Notes: generated by a model from the sequence alone, not told the origin. A DNA stretch of 50,947 nucleotides from Flavobacteriaceae bacterium CG2_30_34_30 (GCA_001873105.1 MNYN01000036.1:1-50947); one strand, 5' to 3'; shown: positions 18,761 through 28,436, counted from the stretch's first letter. Made by a program: numbers and translations.

Positions 18761-18792
18761 CAAAGATAATTAATTTAAAGCGATATTATCAA
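18761..18792 (-). promoter_or_regulatory. Possible internal promoter of panD (near-leaderless)
   Basis: Minus strand: TTG at 18792-18790, 21 bases, then TATCTTTG at 18768-18761, then CACC and the panD ATG at 18756. Both elements and spacing match the flavobacterial consensus. The -33 part lies in the 3' end of panC. A start site 4-7 bases after the -7 box would fall at or next to the ATG. Confidence 0.5.
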
Positions 18793-19618
18793 TGAGTCTT
18801 ACCTCTCCAACAAAAACTGCAATAAAGGCGCGATATTTTTTATTTTTTTCAATGTTTACAATGGGTTTCAGTGTGTTTTCATCAGCAATTTCAAAATATT
18901 CTAAGGTTACTATTTTACTTTTTTTAAGCTCTTTTTCTACCCATTGCGTCAACTCCTTGGCATTTTTTGTGCCAAAATCATTTTTTACCGTAGAAAGTAA
19001 TTTAAATAATATGGCAGCTTCTTGTAATTGTTCATCCCTTAGTCGTTTGTTTCTTGAACTCATTGCAAGACCTGAAGGCTCTCTAAAAATAGGGCACCCT
19101 ATAATATTAACAGGCAATTTTTCTAAGGCAGCAAGTTTTTTTACAATTTGAAGCTGTTGAAAATCTTTCTCACCAAAATAGGCATTGGTGGGTTGTAAGA
19201 GGTCAAAAAAGGATTTTAAAACAGTGCCAACACCGTCAAAATGTCCGGTTCTAAATTTACCTTCCATTTCGTTCTCGATGCCGCCAAAGTCAAAATGTTT
19301 GGATGTTATGCCATTGGGGTAAATATCTTTTAGTTGTGGTAAATACACCAAAATTTTTTTTTCAAAATTAGAGAGTAAAATCAAATCGGCTTCAACTATT
19401 CTGGGATATTTTTCAAAATCTAGGGAATTATCAAACTGTGTAGGATTAACAAAAATAGTAACTATTACATCGTCATTTTCTTTATGCGCTTGCTGGATTA
19501 GAGAGAGATGTCCTTGGTGTAAAGCACCCATGGTTGGTACAAACCCAAGCGTATGCCCTTGTTCTTTTTTTTGAGATAAAATAGGTTTTAAATCTTGAAT
19601 ATTATTAAAAACTTGCAT
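18770..19618 (-). CDS. panC: Pantothenate synthetase
   Basis: A 282-residue PanC that condenses pantoate and beta-alanine using ATP. The nucleotidyltransferase HIGH-like motif is [14 protein letters not shown] (28-41, His34 and His37); GEKDFQQ (149-155) and the KMSKS-equivalent MSSRN (186-190) are also present. It is the first gene of the minus-strand unit that continues with panD, the flippase-like gene, the esterase-like gene and radA. It diverges from the GT5-like gene across a 107-base region containing -7-like elements on both strands. Confidence 0.97.
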   Translation of the reverse strand: MQVFNNIQDLKPILSQKKEQGHTLGFVPTMGALHQGHLSLIQQAHKENDDVIVTIFVNPTQFDNSLDFEKYPRIVEADLILLSNFEKKILVYLPQLKDIYPNGITSKHFDFGGIENEMEGKFRTGHFDGVGTVLKSFFDLLQPTNAYFGEKDFQQLQIVKKLAALEKLPVNIIGCPIFREPSGLAMSSRNKRLRDEQLQEAAILFKLLSTVKNDFGTKNAKELTQWVEKELKKSKIVTLEYFEIADENTLKPIVNIEKNKKYRAFIAVFVGEVRLIDNIALN

Positions 19619-19640
19619 TCTAGAAGTTTAATTTAGGGTG

Positions 19641-19648
19641 CAAACTTA
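19641..19648 (-). promoter_or_regulatory. Probable -7 element for panC
   Basis: Minus strand 19648-19641 reads TAAGTTTG (TAnnTTTG), 22 bases upstream of the panC ATG at 19618. No TTG at the ideal spacing was found. Confidence 0.4.
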
Positions 19649-19679
19649 ATATATTACTGTCAATCTGCATAAATTTTCG

Positions 19680-19687
19680 TAATTTTG
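19680..19687 (+). promoter_or_regulatory. Probable -7 element for the GT5-like gene
   Basis: TAATTTTG matches TAnnTTTG and lies 38 bases before the ATG at 19726, divergent to the panC element. The -33 part is not clear. Confidence 0.4.
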
Positions 19688-19725
19688 CGTGTTTTTAAAA
19701 GCCTAATAAAAATAAAGTTACATTT

Positions 19726-20535
19726 ATGAAAGATAAAAGAGTCTTGTACGTGTCCTCAGAAGTAATTCCATACTTGCCGGAGACCGAGATTTCTTCCATG
19801 TCGTTTGAAGCACCCAGAGCGGTAAATAGTAAGGAAGGTCAAATTAGAATTTTTATGCCTCGTTATGGAAATATTAATGAAAGAAGGCATCAACTGCATG
19901 AAGTGATTCGCCTTTCTGGAATGAATTTAGTAATTAACGATTTGGACATGCCACTAATAATAAAAGTTGCTTCCATCCCTAAAGAAAGAATGCAAGTTTA
20001 TTTTATAGAGAATGATGATTACTTCAAAAGAAAAGCAACCTATGCAGACGAAGAAGGTGTTTTATATGAAGACAATGACGAGCGCGCTATCTTTTTTGCA
20101 AAAGGCGTTATTGAAACCGTAAAAAAACTAAACTGGTCGCCAGACATCATCCACGTTCACGGATGGCTTGCATCCTTTTTACCTTTATATCTTAGAAATT
20201 ATTACGGCAACGAACCGCTTTTTGAAAACAGTAAAATAGTTACTTCTATATACAATCAGGGCTTTGAAGGAACGTTAGACAAAGAAGTAATTCATAAAAT
20301 AGCTTTTGATGGTATTGAAGAAAATGATATTTCTGAATTAGAAGACCCTACGTATTGTAATCTAATGAAAATTGCTATTAAAAATTCAGACGCAATTATT
20401 GTTGGTTCCGAAGAAATTCCGGAAGAACTTGTTTCCTATCTTAAAAATATAAATAAGCCTGTGTTAAAGTTTCATAATAAAGAAGAATTTTCAGAAGCTT
20501 ATATAGATTTTTACACCTCAAAAGTATTAGTTTAA
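19726..20535 (+). CDS. Glycogen synthase-like protein, N-terminal GT5 domain only
   Basis: A 269-residue protein resembling only the N-terminal Rossmann domain of GlgA (glycosyltransferase family 5). It starts RVLYVSSEVIPYLPE, continues with IFMPRYGNINERRHQLHEV and has HVHGWLASFLPLYLR (His143, His145, Trp147) where GlgA has its HxHDW-like motif. Full GlgA enzymes are about 480 residues with a C-terminal sugar-nucleotide domain that is absent here. The substrate-binding KTGGL motif near the N-terminus is replaced by PETEIS. Catalysis of glycogen synthesis is therefore unlikely, and its real role is unknown. It is 22 bases upstream of the DUF4270 gene and divergent from panC. Confidence 0.85.
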   Translation: MKDKRVLYVSSEVIPYLPETEISSMSFEAPRAVNSKEGQIRIFMPRYGNINERRHQLHEVIRLSGMNLVINDLDMPLIIKVASIPKERMQVYFIENDDYFKRKATYADEEGVLYEDNDERAIFFAKGVIETVKKLNWSPDIIHVHGWLASFLPLYLRNYYGNEPLFENSKIVTSIYNQGFEGTLDKEVIHKIAFDGIEENDISELEDPTYCNLMKIAIKNSDAIIVGSEEIPEELVSYLKNINKPVLKFHNKEEFSEAYIDFYTSKVLV

Positions 20536-20557
20536 ATTCCATATATTATATTTTTAA

Positions 20558-22114
20558 ATGAAAATAGCAACATCTTTTTTTAAATACATAGCTATTGCCG
20601 CATTTGCGGTATTTGTTTCTTCCTGCGAAGAAGACTTTAATTCGGTGGGAAGCGATATTATAGGCGATCCAAATTTTAATTTTGATCTTTATGACACATC
20701 AGAAATTATAACCTATAGTCGAAGAATAAATCCGGTTCAAACCACGAATTTGCCAGTTTACCAACTTGGGGTGTATAATGACCCTGTTTATGGACTTACG
20801 CAAGCTAGTGTACTAGCACAAGTTACTTTAGATCAGGTAAATCCTTCTTTTGGAGAAAATCCCGAAATAGAATCTGTAATTTTGAATATTCCATATTTTA
20901 GTAAATCCACAGGTACAGGGGAGGATATCACCTATACATTAGATTCTATTTTCGGTAATACACCTATAAAACTTTCCGTATATGAATCTAATTTTTTTCT
21001 GCGTGATTTAGATCCGGATTCTGGTTTTGAAGACCCACAAAAATACTATTCAAATCAAGGGCCTTTGTTTCAATCTTTCTTAGGAGAGTTACTTTATGAA
21101 AACCTTTCTTTTACTCCAAGCAATGCGCAAGTGGTAGTAAATCCTGGAGAAGATACTGAGGAAAAATTAGCACCAAGATTGCGAGTGGAACTTCCAATTG
21201 CCTTTTTTGAACAAAAAATTCTTAGCCAAGAAGGGACGGATGTTTTGCTGAACAACAGTAATTTTAAAAATCATTTCAGAGGTATTTATTTTATAGCTGA
21301 AGCATTAAGTGCACAAGGAAATTTAATACTTTTTGATGTTAACCAAGCTAAAATAGAAATTAACTATACCAAAGACAATGACAATCCTACAGGAGAAGTT
21401 ACAGACCCTAGAATAAATGCCACTTTAGGATTATCGTTTAACGGAATTAAAGTAAATACCTTTATTGATAACTTTCCATCAGATATTGAACAAACACTAA
21501 ATAATCCAAATACCACAGGCGAGCAAAATATATATTTAAAAGGAGGAGCAGGAGCGTTTTCAGTAATTGAATTGTTTGGACCGGATACAGATGGTAACGG
21601 CGTAGCAGACGAATTAGAAGTGTTGCGAAGTAAAAAATGGCTGATAAATGAGGCACATTTAATCGTTCAAGTGAATCAGGATATTATGCAAGGAGGAAGT
21701 ACGGAACCAGAAAGACTTTTCATTTTCGATTTAGACAATAACAGGGTTTTAGCCGACTATACTCTTGATAATTTAACCCCGGCATCAGATCCTTTAAATT
21801 TTAAAACCAATCATTCCGGAAGGTTAATAAGAGATGCAAGTGGCAATGGAACAAGTTATAAAATTAAACTTACTAACCATATTAGCCACTTAATTAATAG
21901 AGATTCAACAAACGTTCGATTAGGACTTACATTAACTCAAAACATCAATTTAATAACCACACAGGAACTTCAAAACATAACGCCTCCCGGAATAGATAAA
22001 ATACCTACAGGCAGTATTATTTCACCGGAAGGAACAGTGCTTAATGGATCGCAAGCAATAAATCCGGAAAAGAGAATTAAATTGAATATATACTATACAG
22101 AAATAAACAATTAG
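20558..22114 (+). CDS. DUF4270-family lipoprotein
   Basis: A 518-residue secreted protein with a lipoprotein signal: hydrophobic segment 7-20, then FVSSC with the lipidated Cys at residue 23, followed directly by EEDF. Acidic residues after the Cys resemble the Bacteroidetes lipoprotein export signal, so a surface-exposed position is likely. The segment VGSDIIGDPNFNF and the beta-rich body fit DUF4270, a family with no assigned function. It lies between the GT5-like gene (22-base gap) and glmS (11-base gap), so the three are probably co-transcribed. Confidence 0.85.
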   Translation: MKIATSFFKYIAIAAFAVFVSSCEEDFNSVGSDIIGDPNFNFDLYDTSEIITYSRRINPVQTTNLPVYQLGVYNDPVYGLTQASVLAQVTLDQVNPSFGENPEIESVILNIPYFSKSTGTGEDITYTLDSIFGNTPIKLSVYESNFFLRDLDPDSGFEDPQKYYSNQGPLFQSFLGELLYENLSFTPSNAQVVVNPGEDTEEKLAPRLRVELPIAFFEQKILSQEGTDVLLNNSNFKNHFRGIYFIAEALSAQGNLILFDVNQAKIEINYTKDNDNPTGEVTDPRINATLGLSFNGIKVNTFIDNFPSDIEQTLNNPNTTGEQNIYLKGGAGAFSVIELFGPDTDGNGVADELEVLRSKKWLINEAHLIVQVNQDIMQGGSTEPERLFIFDLDNNRVLADYTLDNLTPASDPLNFKTNHSGRLIRDASGNGTSYKIKLTNHISHLINRDSTNVRLGLTLTQNINLITTQELQNITPPGIDKIPTGSIISPEGTVLNGSQAINPEKRIKLNIYYTEINN

Positions 22115-22125
22115 ATTTTAAATGT

Positions 22126-23973
22126 ATGTGCGGAATAGTTGGATACATAGGATATAGAGAGGCTTACCCCATAGTATTAAAAGGGCTTAAGCGATTGGAA
22201 TACAGAGGCTATGACAGTGCAGGTGTTGCCATTTATGATGGAAAAAACATTCAATTAAGCAAAACAAAGGGAAAAGTAGTCGATTTAGAAAATAAGATAA
22301 ACCAAAAGCAAGCCCCCAAAGGTACTTTAGGCATTGGCCACACAAGATGGGCAACGCACGGAATTCCTAATGATATAAATTCACACCCACATTACTCTAA
22401 TTCTGGCGACTTAGTAATTATTCACAACGGAATTATAGAAAATTACACTTCTATTAAAAAAGAACTTGTAAAAAGAGGCTATGTTTTTCATTCTGATACC
22501 GATACTGAAGTATTAGTAAACCTTATTGAAGATGTTATTAAAAATGAAAATGTAAAACTAGGAAAAGCAGTTCAAATAGCATTAAACCAAGTTGTTGGCG
22601 CTTATGCTATTGTTGTGTTTGACAAGAAAAAGCCGGACGAAATCGTAGTTGCTAAGTTAGGAAGCCCTCTTGCTATTGGAATTGGCGAGGGCGAATTTTT
22701 TGTTGCAAGTGATGCATCTCCATTTATTGAATACACCACCAATGCCATCTACCTTAAAGATGAAGAAATGGCCATTATCCGCAGACAAAAAGGAGTAAAA
22801 GTTAGAAAAATAAAAGATGATTCTATCGTTGTCCCCTATATACAAGAGCTGAAATTAAATCTTGAGCAAATTGAAAAAGGAGGTTTTGACCACTTTATGC
22901 TTAAGGAAATTTATGAACAACCCAATGTTATAAAAGACACTTACAGAGGAAGATTACTTGCTAATGAAGGTATTATTAGGCTTGGGGGCTTAGAAGATTA
23001 CATACAAAAATTCTTAAATGCCGATAGAATTATCATTGTAGCCTGTGGTACATCTTGGCATGCCGGACTTGTGGCGGAATATATTTTTGAAGACCTAGCA
23101 AGAATTCCTGTAGAAGTAGAATATGCCTCAGAATTTAGATATAGAAACCCGGTTATTACCGAAAAAGATGTCGTCTTGGCTATTTCCCAAAGTGGAGAAA
23201 CGGCAGATACATTGGCGGCAATAAAACTAGCTAAATCAAAAGGTGCATTCGTTTATGGCATTTGTAATGTAGTGGGCTCTACCATTTCAAGAGAAACAGA
23301 TAGCGGTACTTATACTCATGCAGGGCCAGAAATAGGCGTTGCTTCAACCAAAGCCTTTACTACACAAATTACCGTTTTAACATTAATAGCATTAAAACTT
23401 GCAAATTTAAAAGGCACTATCTCCAGTAGAGATTATATGAATTATCTCAGAGAATTGGAAGTCATCCCTCAACGGATAGAGACTGCTCTAAAAGCAAATG
23501 AGCATATTAAAGATGTTGCTAAAGTATTTAAAAATTCTAAAAATTTTCTATATTTAGGAAGAGGATATAACTTTCCCGTAGCTTTAGAAGGCGCTTTAAA
23601 ATTAAAAGAAATTTCCTATATCCACGCTGAGGGATATCCAGCAGCCGAAATGAAACACGGCCCTATTGCATTAATTGATGAACAAATGCCTGTAGTAGTA
23701 ATTGCTGTAAATAGCAATCATTATGACAAAGTAGTAAGTAATATTCAAGAAATTAAATCCAGAAAAGGCATTATCATTGCTGTTGTTACTCAAGGAGATA
23801 CTACGGTTAAAGCAATGGCAGATTACATCATTGAAGTGCCTTACACCTCAGAAAGTTTAACACCATTAGTAACTACAATACCGCTTCAACTGTTGGCCTA
23901 TCATATTGCAGTAATGCTAAATCGTAATGTAGACCAGCCTAGAAACCTAGCAAAATCAGTTACTGTAGAGTAA
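22126..23973 (+). CDS. glmS: Glutamine--fructose-6-phosphate aminotransferase
   Basis: A 615-residue GlmS, the first enzyme of UDP-GlcNAc synthesis. The N-terminal glutaminase begins MCGIVGYIG with the nucleophile Cys2 after Met removal, followed by GYDSAGVAIY and HTRWATHG. Two SIS domains follow (ACGTSWHAGLVAEY, SQSGETADTLAAIKLAK, and EISYIHAEGYPAAEMKHGP), and the protein ends LAKSVTVE, the conserved C-terminal tail. The start ATG at 22126 is set by the Cys2 requirement; an out-of-frame ATG at 22122 is not used. No glmS ribozyme is evident in the short upstream spacer. Confidence 0.98.
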   Translation: MCGIVGYIGYREAYPIVLKGLKRLEYRGYDSAGVAIYDGKNIQLSKTKGKVVDLENKINQKQAPKGTLGIGHTRWATHGIPNDINSHPHYSNSGDLVIIHNGIIENYTSIKKELVKRGYVFHSDTDTEVLVNLIEDVIKNENVKLGKAVQIALNQVVGAYAIVVFDKKKPDEIVVAKLGSPLAIGIGEGEFFVASDASPFIEYTTNAIYLKDEEMAIIRRQKGVKVRKIKDDSIVVPYIQELKLNLEQIEKGGFDHFMLKEIYEQPNVIKDTYRGRLLANEGIIRLGGLEDYIQKFLNADRIIIVACGTSWHAGLVAEYIFEDLARIPVEVEYASEFRYRNPVITEKDVVLAISQSGETADTLAAIKLAKSKGAFVYGICNVVGSTISRETDSGTYTHAGPEIGVASTKAFTTQITVLTLIALKLANLKGTISSRDYMNYLRELEVIPQRIETALKANEHIKDVAKVFKNSKNFLYLGRGYNFPVALEGALKLKEISYIHAEGYPAAEMKHGPIALIDEQMPVVVIAVNSNHYDKVVSNIQEIKSRKGIIIAVVTQGDTTVKAMADYIIEVPYTSESLTPLVTTIPLQLLAYHIAVMLNRNVDQPRNLAKSVTVE

Positions 23974-24049
23974 AAAATTACCTTAAAAAATTTTATTATA
24001 TCTCATTAAAATTAGTTACATTGTATTCGCTAATTTATAAACATAAGAT

Positions 24050-26809
24050 ATGAAAACATTTTTCCCCATTTTACTTTTTTTATTCTGTTTTTCTTCCTAT
24101 TCTCAAACCACAATTACTGGGAATGTTTTAGACAACAGCGGTTTGCCAATTTTAGGGGCAAACATTATTGTAACAGGAACTTCTGAGGGCACGGTTTCCG
24201 ATTTTGATGGTAACTTTAGGTTAACCGTTTCTGTTCTACCACCATTTACTATTTCTGTTTCTAGTGTCGGTTATGAATCACAATCATACCAAATTACTTC
24301 CAACAATCAAGTTGTAAATTCAGTACTGAATGAAGGAACTTCACTAGATGAAATCATCGTTTCTGCATCTAGAACGCCGGAAAGATTATTTGAATCTCCG
24401 GTAACTGTGGAACGATTTGGTATTAAGGAAGTTAAAAATACCGCATCTGCAACCTTTTATGGCGGTCTTGAAAACCTAAAGGGAGTAGATGTCAATGTGA
24501 ATAGCTTAACCTTTCAAGCAGTTAACACTAGAGGTTTTGCCACTTTTGCAAACACACGTTTTGTGCAGCTCGTTGACGGAATGGACAATTCATCGCCTGC
24601 ACTGAACTTTGTTTTAGGAAACCTACTAGGAATGACCGAGCTGGATGTACACAGTATTGAATTACTTCCAGGAGCATCCTCAGCACTTTATGGAGCAAAT
24701 GCCTTTAACGGAATTCTATTTATGACCAGTAAAAATCCTTTTGACTTTGAAGGAATCAGTACTTATTATAAACAAGGGATTACTTCTCAAGAAGCTGCCG
24801 GAGACAATAGTTTCTTTGATTTTGGAGTGCGAGTAGCACATAAATTCTCCGAAAAATTTGCGGCAAAAGCAAACTTTTCTTATTTAAAAGGAACAGATTG
24901 GTATGCAGTTAATGAAGAAGATGTATTAGCACCGGGGAGAGATAGATCCCATCCAAATTATGATGGATTAAATGTGTATGGTGATGAGGTGTTTACTAAC
25001 ATTAAAGGCGTTGGACAAGCATTGGCAGATGCAGGTCTTATACCCGGAGGCGCCGTAAATTTATTGCCAAGCGAAAACGTAAGCAGAACAGGCTATAACG
25101 AAAGAGACCTGACTAATTATAATGCAGAAAGCGTAAAATTTGATGCGGCACTTCATTACCGTCCTTTTGCTAATGATTTTGAAATTAGTTACCTCGGAAA
25201 AATTGGTGTTGGCTCCACCATTTATCAAGGAGCGAATAGATATTCTATTAAAAACTTTTTCTTACAACAACACAAATTAGAAATTAAAAATGATAACTTC
25301 TTTTTAAGAGGATATATTACTGATGAAAGTGCCGGAGATTCCTACGACACAAGATTTACTGCCATAAATATTAACCGAGCTTGGAAACCGGATGCAACCT
25401 GGTTTGGTCAATATGCAGGCGCTTTTATTCAAGGAACATTAGGCGGATTAACTCCAGAGCAAGCACATGCACTAGGAAGACAAACTGCAGATACCGGAAG
25501 ATTTGAGCCGGGGACAGAAGCATTCAATAACGCCCTTACAAGTGTAACCACAAATCCCGATCTTGCTGCTGGTTCACAGTTTAAAGATGCTTCTCAATTA
25601 AGACATGCCGATGCCAATTACAATTTTACGCATATAACTTCCGATATCGCTGAAATTCAGGTGGGAGGTTCTTTTAGAGAATACAAATTAAATTCCTTTG
25701 GAACTATTTACACCGATTTTGACGGCCCTATTTACTACAATGAATACGGAGCCTATTTGCAAATTCAAAAAAAATTAATGGACGACAGAATAAAACTTAC
25801 AGGTTCTGTTCGTTATGACGAATCAGAACTTTTTGACGGAAGTTTTTCTCCTAGATTTTCAGCCACCTATACTGCCGGTGAGCAAAGAAATCACAACATT
25901 CGTGCTTCCGTACAAACAGGTTTTAGAAATCCATCCACACAAGATTTGTTTATTGGGCTAGATGTCGGTAGAGCAATTTTAGTGGGATCAGCCGAAGCAA
26001 ACCTAGACCGTTATGTTAGAACATTCCCAATAAGTGGTGCAGGTGCTACAGCAACAGGAAGTGCAACAGCTACAGTTTCCGGAAGAGATGCTTATGAAAA
26101 TTCCTTTACATTTAGTTCCGTTCAAAATGGCACTCCAGAAGCATCAGATGTAGGTATAGTTCAACCAGAACAAGTAACAGCAGTTGAAATGGGTTATCGC
26201 GCACGTCTCGGAAAAGTAATAGTAGATTTAAATGGATATTATAATATTTATGATAAATTTATTTCAAACGAAATCACTCTCGTTCCTTTATACGGTGAGG
26301 TTGGAGATAATTCCTTATCCTTACTTGCACTACAACAGGGCGATGTTAAAGCATTCCAAACCTATACAAACTCTGATGCTGATGTAAAATCCTATGGCGC
26401 TTCTATTGGTTTAGGCACAAAAATTCTTGGAAATTTTGATTTGGATGGTAACTATACATTTGCAGACGAAGATTTTGATCAAGCCTCATCGCCAGATTTC
26501 AGAACCAGCTTTAATACACCAAAACACAAAGTAAAAGTTTCTTTTGGAAATACAGAATTAATCAAAAACCTAGGTTTTAACATCAATTATAGATGGAGTG
26601 ATTCCTTTGTATGGCAAGCAACATTTGCTGATGGAAAAGTGCCGGCTTATTCGGTTGTAGATGCTCAAATAAACTACACCATACCGTTAATCAAATCAAC
26701 TCTCAAAGTGGGTGCGGCAAATATTGGAAATAATGAATACTTTACTGCATTTGGGACAGGCCTAATAGGTTCTCAGTATTATGTTTCACTAACTATAAAT
26801 AATTTATAA
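24050..26809 (+). CDS. TonB-dependent outer-membrane receptor with carboxypeptidase-like N-terminal domain
   Basis: A 919-residue receptor. Residues 1-19 are a signal peptide (FFPILLFLFCFSSYSQ). About 20-95 form a CarboxypepD_reg-like domain (ITGNVLDNSGLPILGANIIV, SDFDGNFRLTV). The plug starts with LDEIIVSASRTPER and contains VNTRGFATFANTRFVQLVDG and ELLPGASSALYGANAFNG. The rest is beta-barrel, ending in YYVSLTINNL. No SusD partner follows; instead an SGNH lipoprotein gene begins 59 bases downstream, and the two are likely co-transcribed. The ligand cannot be inferred; a lipid or ester compound processed by the SGNH partner is one possibility. Confidence 0.93.
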   Translation: MKTFFPILLFLFCFSSYSQTTITGNVLDNSGLPILGANIIVTGTSEGTVSDFDGNFRLTVSVLPPFTISVSSVGYESQSYQITSNNQVVNSVLNEGTSLDEIIVSASRTPERLFESPVTVERFGIKEVKNTASATFYGGLENLKGVDVNVNSLTFQAVNTRGFATFANTRFVQLVDGMDNSSPALNFVLGNLLGMTELDVHSIELLPGASSALYGANAFNGILFMTSKNPFDFEGISTYYKQGITSQEAAGDNSFFDFGVRVAHKFSEKFAAKANFSYLKGTDWYAVNEEDVLAPGRDRSHPNYDGLNVYGDEVFTNIKGVGQALADAGLIPGGAVNLLPSENVSRTGYNERDLTNYNAESVKFDAALHYRPFANDFEISYLGKIGVGSTIYQGANRYSIKNFFLQQHKLEIKNDNFFLRGYITDESAGDSYDTRFTAININRAWKPDATWFGQYAGAFIQGTLGGLTPEQAHALGRQTADTGRFEPGTEAFNNALTSVTTNPDLAAGSQFKDASQLRHADANYNFTHITSDIAEIQVGGSFREYKLNSFGTIYTDFDGPIYYNEYGAYLQIQKKLMDDRIKLTGSVRYDESELFDGSFSPRFSATYTAGEQRNHNIRASVQTGFRNPSTQDLFIGLDVGRAILVGSAEANLDRYVRTFPISGAGATATGSATATVSGRDAYENSFTFSSVQNGTPEASDVGIVQPEQVTAVEMGYRARLGKVIVDLNGYYNIYDKFISNEITLVPLYGEVGDNSLSLLALQQGDVKAFQTYTNSDADVKSYGASIGLGTKILGNFDLDGNYTFADEDFDQASSPDFRTSFNTPKHKVKVSFGNTELIKNLGFNINYRWSDSFVWQATFADGKVPAYSVVDAQINYTIPLIKSTLKVGAANIGNNEYFTAFGTGLIGSQYYVSLTINNL

Positions 26810-26868
26810 TTCTTGGATACAAGTAGTATAAATTAAAAAAAACGAAAAATAAATTTAAAAACACTCTC

Positions 26869-28347
26869 ATGAATATAAAAAAATATAAATGGCTACTACT
26901 TCTTTTAGGAGGTTTGTTTGTAGCTTGTAATTCAGATGATGATAATACTGTTCCAGACGAAGAGTTGATTGTTGTAACTTCCGGCTCAGCAGATTTTTCT
27001 AAATACGTTTCCTTAGGAAATTCTTTAACAGCGGGATATACCGATGGAGCACTTTTTATTGCAGGCCAACAAAATTCATTTCCAAATACTTTAGCAACAC
27101 AATTTGCTTTAGCAGGTGGAGGAGAATTTAAACAACCTCTTATGGCAGATAATGTAGGAGGTGTTTTATTAGCCGGAAATGTAATTTTGCCCAATAGATT
27201 GTTCTTTAATGGTGCCGGACCGGAAAGATTACCCGGACTGCCATCCACAGATATTACTTCACCGCTATCCGGTTCTTTTAATAATATGGGAGTACCCGGC
27301 GCAAAAAGTTTTCATTTATTAGCACCTGGATATGGTAACATAGCCGGTGTTCCTACGGGTCAAGCAAATCCGTATTTTGTAAGATTTGCCAGCAGCGCCA
27401 GTGCCTCGGTAATTGGCGATGCAGTAGCACAACAACCTACTTTCTTCTCTTTGTGGATAGGAAATAATGATGTTTTATCTTACGCAACAAGTGGTGGAGC
27501 CGGAGTTAATCAATCCGGTAATCTTGACCCTTCTACCTATGGTGGAAATGACATTACTGATCCAAATGTATTTGCTTCTGTTTATTCCAATTTAGCAGAT
27601 GCTCTAACAGCAGGTGGCGCTAAAGGTGTGGTGGCTAATATTCCTAACGTTATCACGATTCCTTATTTTAATACGGTGCCATACAATCCAGTACCATTAG
27701 ATGGGCCAACAGCAGGAGCCGTAAATCAAGCGTATGCTGCCTACAATGGTGGATTATTGCAGGCGGAAGCTTTGCAATTTATAAGTAGTGCTGAAAGAGC
27801 TGAAAGAACCATTAATTTTGCTGCAGGACAAAATTCTGTAGTCTTAATAGATGAGTATCTAACAGATCTAAATGCTTTAGGATTACCTTCTTTAAGACAA
27901 TCAAAAGCAGAGGACTTGTTGGTTTTACCTGGAGCATCTTTTATAGGTACCGTGGTAAATAATAACCCACAACTTATTAATGGTGTTACAGTGCCATTAG
28001 ACGATCAATGGGTTTTAGTACCACAAGAACAACAAGAAGTTATCAACGCAACAACTTCATTTAATGCTACTATCCAAGCTATTGCACAACAAAAAGGTTT
28101 AGCATTTGTAGATGTAAATGCTATTTTAAACGAGGCGGCTTCTACAGGAATAATTTTTGATGAATTTACTATGAATGCGAGTTTGGTTTTTGGTGGTACA
28201 TTTTCTTTAGATGGTGTTCATCCCACAGCCAGAGGTTATGCATTTATTGCAAACAAATTTATGGAGGCCATTAATACTACTTATGGTTCAACTTTACCTC
28301 CTGTGAAAGCTAGAGACTTTATTACCTTATATCCATTTGCTCTTTAA
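26869..28347 (+). CDS. SGNH/GDSL-family lipoprotein
   Basis: A 492-residue lipoprotein. The signal ends GLFVAC with Cys20, followed by NSDDDN, an acidic stretch consistent with export to the cell surface. SGNH blocks are visible: block I as VSLGNSLTAGY (Ser52; GNSL replaces GDSL), block III as LWIGNNDVLS, and block V as DGVHPTARGY with Asp448 and His451. This supports a lipase/esterase-type hydrolase. Position after the TonB receptor suggests that it binds or processes that receptor's ligand. A terminator follows. Confidence 0.88.
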   Translation: MNIKKYKWLLLLLGGLFVACNSDDDNTVPDEELIVVTSGSADFSKYVSLGNSLTAGYTDGALFIAGQQNSFPNTLATQFALAGGGEFKQPLMADNVGGVLLAGNVILPNRLFFNGAGPERLPGLPSTDITSPLSGSFNNMGVPGAKSFHLLAPGYGNIAGVPTGQANPYFVRFASSASASVIGDAVAQQPTFFSLWIGNNDVLSYATSGGAGVNQSGNLDPSTYGGNDITDPNVFASVYSNLADALTAGGAKGVVANIPNVITIPYFNTVPYNPVPLDGPTAGAVNQAYAAYNGGLLQAEALQFISSAERAERTINFAAGQNSVVLIDEYLTDLNALGLPSLRQSKAEDLLVLPGASFIGTVVNNNPQLINGVTVPLDDQWVLVPQEQQEVINATTSFNATIQAIAQQKGLAFVDVNAILNEAASTGIIFDEFTMNASLVFGGTFSLDGVHPTARGYAFIANKFMEAINTTYGSTLPPVKARDFITLYPFAL

Positions 28348-28367
28348 AAATAGAAATCTTATAGGTC

Positions 28368-28402
28368 AAAGCCCATCTCTTTATTGATTTGGGCTTTTTT
28401 GT
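28368..28402 (+). terminator. Rho-independent terminator after the receptor/SGNH operon
   Basis: AAAGCCCA pairs with TGGGCTTT across a 14-base loop, followed by a T run. The reverse strand lacks a T run after the stem, so it acts on the plus strand only. Confidence 0.85.
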
Positions 28403-28436
28403 TTTTTGATGAAAAGGGGTTTAAATGTAAAGAAAT

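Noticed and set aside
22090..22126. glmS ribozyme
   Set aside because: The upstream spacer is only 11 bases and the preceding sequence is coding for the DUF4270 protein.
28368..28402. Bidirectional use of this terminator for the Ig-like lipoprotein gene
   Set aside because: The minus-strand side of the stem is followed by GACC, not a T run.
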